This document shows positions 1-8,863 of a DNA stretch of 64,000 nt, one piece after another. The DNA is from Bacteroidota bacterium (lineage in GTDB: Bacteria > Bacteroidota > Bacteroidia > Sphingobacteriales > Sphingobacteriaceae): assembly GCA_021794195.1 (NCBI GenBank), contig JAJYRG010000001.1, positions 12,244 through 76,243 of the forward strand. The letters are read 5' to 3'. Both the position numbers and the translations under genes were made by a program. Below the pieces are notes generated by a model that was not told the origin of the DNA, ran no database searches, and was given only the letters and a program-made list of their open reading frames with translations. Every line of letters begins with the position of its first letter. Position 1 is the stretch's first letter.

Positions 1-153
1 GGAGCGCTCTGTTAATAGAGGGAGGGAGCGGTCATGTCTCCGAGCTCCAGCGGAGCGGAATTATTATTATTTGGAAAGACTATTATCTTTAAAGCATAAA
101 GCTGAGAATATGCTTGCTACACCAAGTATATAATAGAATAGGGAAGCCTTATT

Positions 154-1173
154 TTAAAAGGCTATACTTTTTAAATGTAAACCTGCTTTTTCATTTAAAC
201 CAAACATCAAGTTCATATTCTGTACTGCTTGTCCGGAAGCCCCTTTTATCAAGTTATCTTCTGCTGCCGCAATCAGTAAAGTATTCTCTTGTTTTTCTAA
301 ATGTAAAAGTACTTTATTCGTATTTACTACTTGTTTCAAGTAAATATTTTGCCGGCTGATATGTGTAAAAGGATGTTCTGCATAATAGTTTTCAAAAAGT
401 GTATACGCTTCTTCCAGGCTGAGATCGGAGGTTAAGTACGTCGTAGAAAAAATGCCTCTGGGAAAATCTCCGCGCTGAGGGATGATGAAGATTTTTTCTG
501 CCGCTGCTTCTATTAGGTTGCCTTGTCCGGCAGAGATAAAACCAGCTTGTAAATGATTCAAACTTTCCGAAATTTCCTGCAGATGTTGATGTTCAAAAAC
601 TTTATATGCTGAGAGGTTATTCGCTCTCCAACTAAAATGGGTAGTGGGTGTAGGGCGTTGGCCCGCACCTGTAGAACCTGTAGTGGCGTTTATATGTATA
701 GAGCTTTTTAGTAATTTTTCAGCGGCTAAGGGCAACAATGAAAGGGTAAGTCCGGTAGCAAAACAGCCGGGATTAGCAATATAATCCGCTTGCTTGATTT
801 TATCTCTATTGAGTTCAGGCAAACCATATACGAAAGACTTGTTTTTATACGTATTGTCGGCAGATAAGCGGTAGTCCTGTGCTAAATCGATGATTTTTAT
901 GTCTTTGGGAATATCGTGGCTTTCCAGAAATTTGCGGGAATTTCCATGCCCTAAACATAAAAACAATACATCTATTTCCCAGTTAAATGTGTCAGAAAAG
1001 CTTAATTCTGTATCCCCAAACAGATCTTGGTGCACATGGTGTACTTTGTTTCCTGCATTTGATGCGCTGTGAGCGAATACAATTTCAGCCTGCGGGTGAA
1101 AGATCAATAATCTGATTAATTCTCCACCTGTATAGCCTGCGGAACCCACTATTCCTACTTTGATCCTCTTCAT
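154..1173 (-). CDS. argC: N-acetyl-gamma-glutamyl-phosphate reductase
   Basis: GSAGYTGGELIRLL N-terminal Rossmann motif, NPGCFATG active-site Cys, adjacent to argG. Confidence 0.95.
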   Translation of the reverse strand: MKRIKVGIVGSAGYTGGELIRLLIFHPQAEIVFAHSASNAGNKVHHVHQDLFGDTELSFSDTFNWEIDVLFLCLGHGNSRKFLESHDIPKDIKIIDLAQDYRLSADNTYKNKSFVYGLPELNRDKIKQADYIANPGCFATGLTLSLLPLAAEKLLKSSIHINATTGSTGAGQRPTPTTHFSWRANNLSAYKVFEHQHLQEISESLNHLQAGFISAGQGNLIEAAAEKIFIIPQRGDFPRGIFSTTYLTSDLSLEEAYTLFENYYAEHPFTHISRQNIYLKQVVNTNKVLLHLEKQENTLLIAAAEDNLIKGASGQAVQNMNLMFGLNEKAGLHLKSIAF

Positions 1174-1232
1174 TTTAACTGATTTTTTATTGAAAAAGTA
1201 AAAACTTATTAAATTCCTGATGAATATCGTCT

Positions 1233-2426
1233 TTATTTTTCATTACTTTTATTGACTTTATGCCAGATGTTGGTTTGATTCGCGAAGATCTTTGAAAAAC
1301 CTTTCACATCGTCTCCACTCCAGGCTTTATTTAACTCTCCATATGCTCCAAAACGGCTTGCCATAAGGTCGTTTGGTGATTCTATCCCGAGGATAACGAA
1401 ACGGTAAGGATGTAATTCAACAAACACTTTTCCATTCACGGTAGCCTGGGTACTGCTCAAAAAAGCTTCCATATCCCGCATTATAGGGTCGTGCAGCTGT
1501 CCTTCATGCAAATAGTTTCCATAAAAAGAAGCTAACTGATCTTTCCAAGACAGTTGCCATTTTGTAAGCGTATGCTTTTCTAATAAGTGATGGGCTTTGA
1601 TTAGGATAATCGGAGCTGCAGCTTCAAAACCTACTCTTCCTTTGATGCCGATTATGGTGTCACCGACATGGATATCCCTTCCTATGCCATAAGGTTGTGC
1701 AATTTCCTGAAGTTGTTGAATCACTTCTACGGGAGACATTTTCTTGTCATTCAGAGCTATGGGTTCTCCTTTTTTAAACTCAATATTTATTTTTTGTGGC
1801 TCGGTGGATGTAATAGGCGTAGGCCAGGCCTCTTCAGGGAGGTATTGATGAGAAGTCAATGTTTCTGCTCCTCCTACAGAAGTTCCCCATATTCCTTTGT
1901 TAATAGAATAAACCGCTTTTTCGGCATTGTATTCTACACCATGTTTGTGCAGATAACTGATTTCTTCTTCGCGGCTCAACGTCTGATCCCGAATGGGAGT
2001 AATGATTTCAACGTCAGGTATTAAAGTATTGAAAACCATGTCAAAGCGTACTTGGTCGTTGCCAGCGCCTGTGGAACCATGGGCAACATATCCAGCGCCT
2101 ATTTTTTTAACATAATTAGCAATAGCCGTCGCTTGGCATACACGCTCAGCAGAGACAGAAAGAGGGTATGTGCCGTTTTTTAAAATATTGCCATAGATTA
2201 AATATTTGATATTATCACGGTAAAAGTTTTCAGTTTCATCAATGGTAATATGAGATTTTACACCTAGTGCATAAGCACGCTTTTCAGTTTCAGCAAGTTC
2301 TTCTTCGCTAAACCCACCCGTATTAACTAAAACAGAGTGAATTTCCATACCGAGTTCTCTCGATAAATATAGGCAACAATAAGTGGTGTCAAGTCCGCCA
2401 CTAAAAGCTAAAACTACTTTTTTCAT
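1233..2426 (-). CDS. argG: Argininosuccinate synthase
   Basis: N-terminal AFSGGLDTTYC PP-loop, HGSTGAGNDQVRFD motif, operon context. Confidence 0.95.
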   Translation of the reverse strand: MKKVVLAFSGGLDTTYCCLYLSRELGMEIHSVLVNTGGFSEEELAETEKRAYALGVKSHITIDETENFYRDNIKYLIYGNILKNGTYPLSVSAERVCQATAIANYVKKIGAGYVAHGSTGAGNDQVRFDMVFNTLIPDVEIITPIRDQTLSREEEISYLHKHGVEYNAEKAVYSINKGIWGTSVGGAETLTSHQYLPEEAWPTPITSTEPQKINIEFKKGEPIALNDKKMSPVEVIQQLQEIAQPYGIGRDIHVGDTIIGIKGRVGFEAAAPIILIKAHHLLEKHTLTKWQLSWKDQLASFYGNYLHEGQLHDPIMRDMEAFLSSTQATVNGKVFVELHPYRFVILGIESPNDLMASRFGAYGELNKAWSGDDVKGFSKIFANQTNIWHKVNKSNEK

Positions 2427-2504
2427 GAATTTTATATCTTTTATTTGAGTGTTGTTATTAAATAAATATAGTAAATACTTTGTTATCCTTTGTAAAATAT
2501 AAAG

Positions 2505-3188
2505 CTATACAGTTTCAATAATTTTACGGATAGGTTTAAATATTTTCTTACTGATCCGCTTTAAAAGGGATTGTTTTTTTGTCATTCTTTCTAAGCGTTT
2601 TTTTGCTTCTATTTTACGATTTATTTTTTCTTTCCGTTCCTTTTCTTTTTCTACAGGATCCCATAGCATGGCTGTACATAAACAATTTTGGCGGCCTTTG
2701 CTCATTAATATATCGTAATTTACACAGCTTTTGCAGCCATCCCAAAAGGCATCGTCTTCGGTAAGTTCGGAATAGGTTACGGGTTCATACCCCAGATCCG
2801 AATTGATTTTCATGACAGCTCTTCCCGTAGTAAGCCCGAATAGCTTGGCCTTTGGATACCTTTCACGGGAAAGCTCAAAAGCACGTTTTTTAATCGCTTT
2901 TGCAAGACCTGCTTTTCTAAATTCCGGAGCAACGATTAAGCCTGAGTTAGCTACATATTCTCCATGTCCCCATGTTTCTATATAGCAAAATCCTGCCCAC
3001 CGCCCATCTTTATGCAAAGCAATAACCGCTTTACCTTCTTCCATTTTCCGCGCTACGTACGCCGGTTTACGTCTGGCGATACCTGTGCCTCTTACCTTGG
3101 CAGATTCAAACATTTCATCACAAATCTGTGTGGCGAATATTATATGTTCGCTGTTTGCAGGCTGTATAAGAAAATCTGTTAAATACAT
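2505..3188 (-). CDS. GNAT-family N-acetyltransferase, first gene of the arginine operon (putative N-acetylglutamate-synthase-like role)
   Basis: GNAT-like core (SGLIVAPEFRKAGLAKAIKKRAFEL), same strand and directly upstream of argG-argC; lysine/arginine-rich C-terminal tail. Confidence 0.75.
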   Translation of the reverse strand: MYLTDFLIQPANSEHIIFATQICDEMFESAKVRGTGIARRKPAYVARKMEEGKAVIALHKDGRWAGFCYIETWGHGEYVANSGLIVAPEFRKAGLAKAIKKRAFELSRERYPKAKLFGLTTGRAVMKINSDLGYEPVTYSELTEDDAFWDGCKSCVNYDILMSKGRQNCLCTAMLWDPVEKEKERKEKINRKIEAKKRLERMTKKQSLLKRISKKIFKPIRKIIETV

Positions 3189-3284
3189 TTTATTGACAAA
3201 TCATTGAATGTGGAAACCCTAATTTAATTACTTTAAAAACATCAAGCTATCATGTTTTTTTGCGAGAGATACACTGCCTCTTTC

Positions 3285-3419
3285 TTAAGCTCGGGGCAGA
3301 TAGGGTCGTCGAAATCTGAGGGTAGGTAAGATTTTAATCATAAAATGAGACATAACATGCCGGATATGCATTTTTCTTACATTCAACGTAATGGACGATA
3401 TATCACTTGTTGTACTCAT
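3285..3419 (-). CDS. Putative 44-aa leader ORF MSTTSDISSITLNVRKMHIRHVMSHFMIKILPTLRFRRPYLPRA (below the ORF-track cutoff)
   Basis: Read by hand: ATG at 3419, TAA at 3287-3285; lies about 20 nt downstream of a perfect TAAATTTG -7 box and 96 nt upstream of the GNAT start; Arg codons AGA..CGA CGA..CGA near its end. Confidence 0.3.
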   Translation of the reverse strand: MSTTSDISSITLNVRKMHIRHVMSHFMIKILPTLRFRRPYLPRA

Positions 3420-3438
3420 TTATTTCGTTCAATTAATA

Positions 3439-3446
3439 CAAATTTA
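3439..3446 (-). promoter_or_regulatory. Bacteroidota-type -7 box TAAATTTG for the arginine operon
   Basis: Exact match to TAnnTTTG on the minus strand; -33 element weak (CTTTATG about 20 nt upstream). Confidence 0.45.
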
Positions 3447-3622
3447 CTAAAGTTTTGTGCGAATACATAAAGTTTTGATAAAATTAAAAGCAATTTGCTT
3501 TTTGTTAGAAAAGTAAAAGTGTTGGATATCCCAATAAAATAAACCCCCGGATTTTAAGTTTTCGCCTAAGGTAAACGCGGCCTTTGTTTGAGCTGCATAT
3601 TTTAGATGTGAGAAAAATAAAC

Positions 3623-3630
3623 TAATTTTG
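3623..3630 (+). promoter_or_regulatory. Bacteroidota-type -7 box TAATTTTG
   Basis: Exact TAnnTTTG match 16 nt upstream of the ORF at 3647. Confidence 0.4.
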
Positions 3631-3646
3631 CATAAACTTTAAGACA

Positions 3647-3928
3647 ATGGTAGGACCCAGTATTATATTTTATGTGATTTTTGCCCTCCCGTTTTTATAT
3701 GCTATTTATTGGATCTTGAAACAAGAGAAAAATAAAAGCAAATACATTTGGGGGATGATTATCTTTGTCATTCTTGTTATAGCAGGGGTTATTTTTTCTT
3801 TCAAAGGAAGCCGGATGGCAATCCAGAACTATAAGCAGAGGCAAGAAGATGCGCGGAGAATAGAGCGGGAAGAGCTTTCTATCCCTTCGACAGATACTAT
3901 AGATTCATTGGAAGGTGATGAGAAGTAA
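3647..3928 (+). CDS. Small hypothetical membrane protein (93 aa)
   Basis: Two hydrophobic segments, charged C-terminus, promoter-like box upstream. Confidence 0.6.
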   Translation: MVGPSIIFYVIFALPFLYAIYWILKQEKNKSKYIWGMIIFVILVIAGVIFSFKGSRMAIQNYKQRQEDARRIEREELSIPSTDTIDSLEGDEK

Positions 3929-4080
3929 CCAAAGCGATCTCTTTTCTGCGATCAAAATAAAAGGATGTCTAAAGCCGTTATTACCTTTCGGACAGACGTA
4001 GTTTTATCAGTTCGGATGGCTTGCTATTTGTTATAGCATAAAGAATATTAAGAAGTTGATGAAATTATATAATTGAACAC

Positions 4081-5718
4081 ATGACCATACATTTGAAAAT
4101 GAAAGTAAAAAGCTTATTCCTTATATTTTTCCTGGTTGGAGCGCATATTTTTAGCTATGCGCAATCGTATAAAGATAATCCTCCTCCGAATTGGTATAAT
4201 TTGGATTATAACGAAGACGGTGTGATGGGGATAAGTACGGAGAAAGCCTATAAGTATCTGGAAGGCCGTAAATCCGAAAAGGTAATAGTAGCGGTTTTGG
4301 ACGGAGGGACGGATATAGAGCATGAGGATCTGAAGGAAGTAGTGTGGGTAAACGAAAAAGAAAATGCGGATAACGGGAAAGATAATGATGGGAATGGATA
4401 TGCGGGAGATGTATACGGTTGGAACTTTATAGGGGGAGCAGATGGAGAAAATGTGCAGTACGATAATTTGGAAGTCACCCGGTTAATTAAAAAGTATGAG
4501 CCAAAGTATATGTCTGTGCTTCCCAGTACGCCTTTGTCAGCAAAGGAAAAAAAGGAATTTATCGCGTACCAAAAAATGGTGAGGGATTATACCGATAAAC
4601 TAGATGAAGCGAATTTTGGTCATTTAAATTATTCGAGATTAAAAGGCGAGCTGGATACGATTTTGCATGTTCTGGAGAAGGATACCAGTAACTTGACACA
4701 AGAAGATCTCAAAAGGTATCAAACTAAAAACGATAGGACGAAGATGGCTCTTAAGATAGCCCGGCAGGGTATAGATGAGGAAGGTTCTTTTGGAAAGTTT
4801 TATGAACAGATTACGGATGCCGAGAAATATTATAATACGCAACTTGAATATCATCTTAATAAAGATTACGAGTCCAGAGGAATTGTGGGCGATGACTATG
4901 AGGATGTCTCTGAGAAGTATTACGGTAATAATGACGTTATTGGCCCGGATGCGGAGCATGGAACTCATGTAGCCGGAATCGTAGGGGCAAAGCGGGGTAA
5001 TGGAATAGGGATAGATGGGGTAGCAGATAATGTAGAGATCATGGCCGTAAGGGTAGTTCCGGATGGTGATGAAAGAGATAAAGATGTAGCGAATGCCATT
5101 CGTTATGCTGTAGATAATGGGGCGAAGGTGATCAACATGAGCTTTGGAAAAGGGTATGCATACAATAAAGAAACTTTGGACGAAGCGATACGGTATGCGG
5201 AAGAAAAAGATGTCCTTTTAGTACATGCCGCAGGGAACGACAATAAAGATACAGATATCCACTCCAATTATCCTACAAAATACTATACAGACAGCTTGGA
5301 TGCAGTAACAGGAGAAGCAGCTAACTACATTACCGTAGGCGCTACAAAATGGCTGAAAGATAAGGAACTTGTTGCCCCATTTTCCAACTATGGATATAAA
5401 AGTGTGGATGTATTTGCTCCGGGTGTAAAAATAAACTCTACTATGCCGGGTTCGACTTATAAAGAAATGCAGGGAACAAGCATGGCAGCGCCCGTAGTTA
5501 CAGGCTTAGCCGCAATATTGCGTTCGTATTTCCCTTCTATGACCGCTCCTGAGGTTAAAAATATCATACTTGAATCTGTAACGAAAGTCGATCAAAAAAT
5601 AAACCTGAAAACTCCGGAAGGCAACAGGAAAGTTTTTTTGGATGAGATAAGTGTAGCAGGTGGCGTTGCAAACGCTTACGAAGCAGTAGTATTAGCGGAT
5701 ATAAAAGGAAATAAATAA
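4081..5718 (+). CDS. Secreted S8 (subtilisin-like) serine peptidase
   Basis: Signal peptide; catalytic motifs VIVAVLDGG (Asp), HGTHVAGI (His), GTSMAAPVVTG (Ser). Confidence 0.93.
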   Translation: MTIHLKMKVKSLFLIFFLVGAHIFSYAQSYKDNPPPNWYNLDYNEDGVMGISTEKAYKYLEGRKSEKVIVAVLDGGTDIEHEDLKEVVWVNEKENADNGKDNDGNGYAGDVYGWNFIGGADGENVQYDNLEVTRLIKKYEPKYMSVLPSTPLSAKEKKEFIAYQKMVRDYTDKLDEANFGHLNYSRLKGELDTILHVLEKDTSNLTQEDLKRYQTKNDRTKMALKIARQGIDEEGSFGKFYEQITDAEKYYNTQLEYHLNKDYESRGIVGDDYEDVSEKYYGNNDVIGPDAEHGTHVAGIVGAKRGNGIGIDGVADNVEIMAVRVVPDGDERDKDVANAIRYAVDNGAKVINMSFGKGYAYNKETLDEAIRYAEEKDVLLVHAAGNDNKDTDIHSNYPTKYYTDSLDAVTGEAANYITVGATKWLKDKELVAPFSNYGYKSVDVFAPGVKINSTMPGSTYKEMQGTSMAAPVVTGLAAILRSYFPSMTAPEVKNIILESVTKVDQKINLKTPEGNRKVFLDEISVAGGVANAYEAVVLADIKGNK

Positions 5719-5783
5719 AAAATAAGAATCTTATATACTATTTATATGTTTCTGAACGTTATAATTGCAAAACGATCAAATAA

Positions 5784-5972
5784 ATGCTTATGGTTCAAAA
5801 CTCTACTAAACAAGATGTGATTTTTCAAGTTGAAAAAAATGATATGGCGGTACAGACAGAGGATCATTGTTTTGAAAAAAAGTTGAAAGTAAAATTACAA
5901 CAAATGACAATAAGCCCTTCAGAGTCTGTAATTCATAACATTTTAAATTACTCGAAAAACTTACTCAAATGA
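5784..5972 (+). CDS. Small hypothetical protein (62 aa)
   Basis: ORF followed within 10 nt by a strong terminator hairpin. Confidence 0.5.
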   Translation: MLMVQNSTKQDVIFQVEKNDMAVQTEDHCFEKKLKVKLQQMTISPSESVIHNILNYSKNLLK

Positions 5973-5978
5973 TTGAAA

Positions 5979-6007
5979 GCCTCCGACACTGTTAGGAGGC
6001 TTTTTTG
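5979..6007 (+). terminator. Rho-independent terminator
   Basis: GCCTCC-N10-GGAGGC followed by TTTTTT. Confidence 0.8.
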
Positions 6008-6161
6008 TGAGATCTACGTTTCTTGTGAAATTTAGTGACGGCTTTTTCTTTGAAATTTATGACGGGTCCTTGTTTTACGGGGGAATTAGATCTGCACTTA
6101 CTGTATGGGTTTTAGGAATCAGGCTTAAATCATACGCTTTTGGGCTGAATTTACTATCTTT

Positions 6162-6836
6162 ATGCCTATGTTGAAAAAAGAGAGGTATAAAGAATTTGTA
6201 GACTATTTTTCCAAGCATAATCCGGAAGCAAAAACGGAATTACATTACTCCAATTCTTTTGAACTTTTAGTTGCCGTCATACTTTCTGCCCAATGTACTG
6301 ATAAGCGTATAAATCAGGTAACACCGGCTTTATTTGAAAGATTTCCAGATGCACCAACTTTATCAGAGGCATCTGTAGAAGAGGTGTTTACTTATATACG
6401 ATCTGTCAGTTACCCCAATAATAAAGCCAAGCATCTGGTAGGTATGGCAAGAATGTTAGTTACAGATTTTGAGAATGAAATTCCGGAAAAAGTTTCTGAT
6501 CTGATGAAACTGCCGGGCGTAGGGAGAAAAACTGCCAACGTTATTTCTTCAGTTGTTTTTAACCAACCCGCAATGGCTGTAGATACCCATGTATTCCGTG
6601 TAGCCGATCGCATAGGGCTGACTACACGCGCTAAAACTCCTCTCGCTGCTGAAAAGCAATTGGTGAAACACCTTCCGAAAGATACTATCGCTGTAGCTCA
6701 CCATTGGTTGATTTTACATGGTAGGTATATTTGTGTTGCTCGGACTCCGAAATGTGATGTTTGTCCTATTACTTACTTTTGCCGGTATTTTGAGAAGGAA
6801 TATAAAGCGAAAGTTGTAAAGAGAACAGAGAAATAA
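6162..6836 (+). CDS. nth: Endonuclease III
   Basis: HhH motif LPGVGRKTANVI, catalytic AVDTHVFRVADRIG, C-terminal Fe-S cysteines CVARTPKCDVCPITYFC. Confidence 0.95.
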   Translation: MPMLKKERYKEFVDYFSKHNPEAKTELHYSNSFELLVAVILSAQCTDKRINQVTPALFERFPDAPTLSEASVEEVFTYIRSVSYPNNKAKHLVGMARMLVTDFENEIPEKVSDLMKLPGVGRKTANVISSVVFNQPAMAVDTHVFRVADRIGLTTRAKTPLAAEKQLVKHLPKDTIAVAHHWLILHGRYICVARTPKCDVCPITYFCRYFEKEYKAKVVKRTEK

Positions 6837-6891
6837 TAAAATTAAAACTAATATATTTAGCAATATATTTTTATAAGTTCATATAAATGGA

Positions 6892-6899
6892 TAGATTTG
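6892..6899 (+). promoter_or_regulatory. Bacteroidota-type -7 box TAGATTTG upstream of recA
   Basis: Exact TAnnTTTG match 20 nt upstream of the recA start. Confidence 0.4.
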
Positions 6900-6918
6900 A
6901 CTACTTAAAACTAATAAA

Positions 6919-7941
6919 ATGAGTAATAAAGATAAATTGAAAGCATTGCAATTGACTTTGGACAAGTTGGAAAAGTCGTACGGTAAAGGTGCTATTATGA
7001 AGTTGGGAGACTCGGCTGTAGAGCCCATAGAATCCATCTCTACCGGATCTTTGGGGCTGGATATAGCACTGGGCATAGGAGGCGTGCCCAAAGGAAGGGT
7101 AACTGAAATTTACGGCCCTGAGTCGTCTGGAAAAACTACTTTAGCTACGCACATCATTGCTGAAGCCCAAAAAAAAGGAGGAATTGCGGCAATTATCGAT
7201 GCGGAACACGCGTTCGATAAATACTATGCTCAGAAACTGGGGGTTGATGTAGAGAATTTATTAATCGCCCAACCGGATAATGGAGAGCAAGCACTGGAAA
7301 TCACAGATAACTTAATTCGTTCAGGAGCAGTGGATGTAGTGGTGATAGACTCTGTGGCAGCACTTGTCCCAAAAGGTGAAATAGAAGGGGAGATGGGAGA
7401 CTCGAAAATGGGTTTACAGGCCCGACTGATGTCGCAAGCTTTACGAAAACTGACCGGAACGATTTCAAAAACAAACTGTAGCTGTATTTTTATCAACCAA
7501 TTGCGTGAAAAAATAGGGGTGATGTTTGGTAATCCAGAAACTACAACAGGAGGGAATGCTTTGAAGTTTTACTCTTCTGTACGGTTGGATATCCGAAGAA
7601 TGGGCCAGATCAAAGATACGGATGAAGTATCGGGGAATAGGGTGAAGGTACGTGTAGTGAAAAATAAAGTAGCTCCGCCATTCCGTATTGCAGAGTTTGA
7701 TATTATGTTTGGCGAAGGAATTTCCAAAGTAGGAGAAATATTAGATTTAGGTGTGGATTATAATATTATCAAAAAGGCGGGTTCTTGGTTCAGTTATGGA
7801 GATACCCGATTGGGGCAAGGCCGCGAAGCCGTAAAAAAACTCTTATTGGATAACCCGGATTTGATGGAAGAATTGGAAAATAAAATACGGACGGAAGTTA
7901 CCGGAGAGGATTTGGATAAAAAAGAATTGGAAGAAAAATAA
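6919..7941 (+). CDS. recA: Recombinase RecA
   Basis: [13 protein letters not shown] Walker [58 protein letters not shown]. Confidence 0.98.
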   Translation: MSNKDKLKALQLTLDKLEKSYGKGAIMKLGDSAVEPIESISTGSLGLDIALGIGGVPKGRVTEIYGPESSGKTTLATHIIAEAQKKGGIAAIIDAEHAFDKYYAQKLGVDVENLLIAQPDNGEQALEITDNLIRSGAVDVVVIDSVAALVPKGEIEGEMGDSKMGLQARLMSQALRKLTGTISKTNCSCIFINQLREKIGVMFGNPETTTGGNALKFYSSVRLDIRRMGQIKDTDEVSGNRVKVRVVKNKVAPPFRIAEFDIMFGEGISKVGEILDLGVDYNIIKKAGSWFSYGDTRLGQGREAVKKLLLDNPDLMEELENKIRTEVTGEDLDKKELEEK

Positions 7942-7946
7942 ACAAT

Positions 7947-8726
7947 ATGCTGAGAATTGTAATTTCTGTATGGACAATTTGTGTGTTCTCTATTTTTACT
8001 GTTTCGGCTCAAGAAACGATAAAAATTCTCTCGTATAATATCCATCACGGTAATCCGCCAAGCGAAAAAGCTGGGTATATAGATCTACCCGCAATTGCGA
8101 ACGTGATCAACGAATCTAAAGCAGACATTATTGGATTGCAGGAGGTAGATGTCAATGTGGAACGTTCTGGTGATGTAGATCAAATAAAAGAGCTTGCTAA
8201 GCTTACAGACACCGAGTACTACTTTGCAAAAGGAATTGATCTGCAAGGTGGAGAATATGGTGTCGCTGTTTTATCAAAGCTTCCGATTACGCATGCTGAG
8301 AATTTTTTATTGCCTATGCCGAAAGACGGAGAGCAAAGAGTGTTGGCTTCCGTGACGGTAGAATCTAACAGCGGAAGGGAAGTTGTATTTATGACTACTC
8401 ATCTGGATTTATATGAAGAAAATAGGAATGCACAGGCAGAATTTATCAGGGATTACGCACATCAAAATAGAAATAAGGTGGTTATTCTAACGGGTGACTT
8501 GAATGATAAGCCCAATTCGGAAACAATACAAACATTAGATAAAGCGTTTGTTCGTAGCAAAATTGCAAACGGTCCTACTTTTCCACAGGTCAATCCTAAA
8601 AGAGAAATTGATTACGTCATGATAAATAAGGAGACTGTTCATGAGGTCAAGTCTCATATAGTATGGGAAGAGGAATATGCATCCGATCACCGGCCTTTAT
8701 ATGTAGAGTTTTTATTAGAGGACTAA
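7947..8726 (+). CDS. Secreted endonuclease/exonuclease/phosphatase-family protein
   Basis: Signal peptide; LSYNIHHG, LQEVD, TTHLD, LTGDLND, SDHRPLYVEF motifs. Confidence 0.88.
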   Translation: MLRIVISVWTICVFSIFTVSAQETIKILSYNIHHGNPPSEKAGYIDLPAIANVINESKADIIGLQEVDVNVERSGDVDQIKELAKLTDTEYYFAKGIDLQGGEYGVAVLSKLPITHAENFLLPMPKDGEQRVLASVTVESNSGREVVFMTTHLDLYEENRNAQAEFIRDYAHQNRNKVVILTGDLNDKPNSETIQTLDKAFVRSKIANGPTFPQVNPKREIDYVMINKETVHEVKSHIVWEEEYASDHRPLYVEFLLED

Positions 8727-8863
8727 CTCAGCCCGTTATATAATACATAACCCTGTTTAATGGTGATGGGAAATAAGTATAAGTATAAGTATAGTTTGAA
8801 GCTAGGTGCGTAAATAAATTTCTATCTTCCGCGTTGAATAGAACTTTATTTTATTGAGCAAAT

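Noticed and set aside
3253-3340. Second minus-strand frame ...LKSYLPSDFDDPICPELKKEAVYLSQKNMIA-stop overlapping the arginine leader
   Set aside because: About 31 codons with no start codon and an upstream stop; could be a gene remnant but not supportable as a CDS.
4639-4968. Antisense ORFs within the S8 peptidase (4114-4323, 4248-4478, 4639-4968)
   Set aside because: Fully internal to a confidently identified gene on the other strand; no domain or signal.
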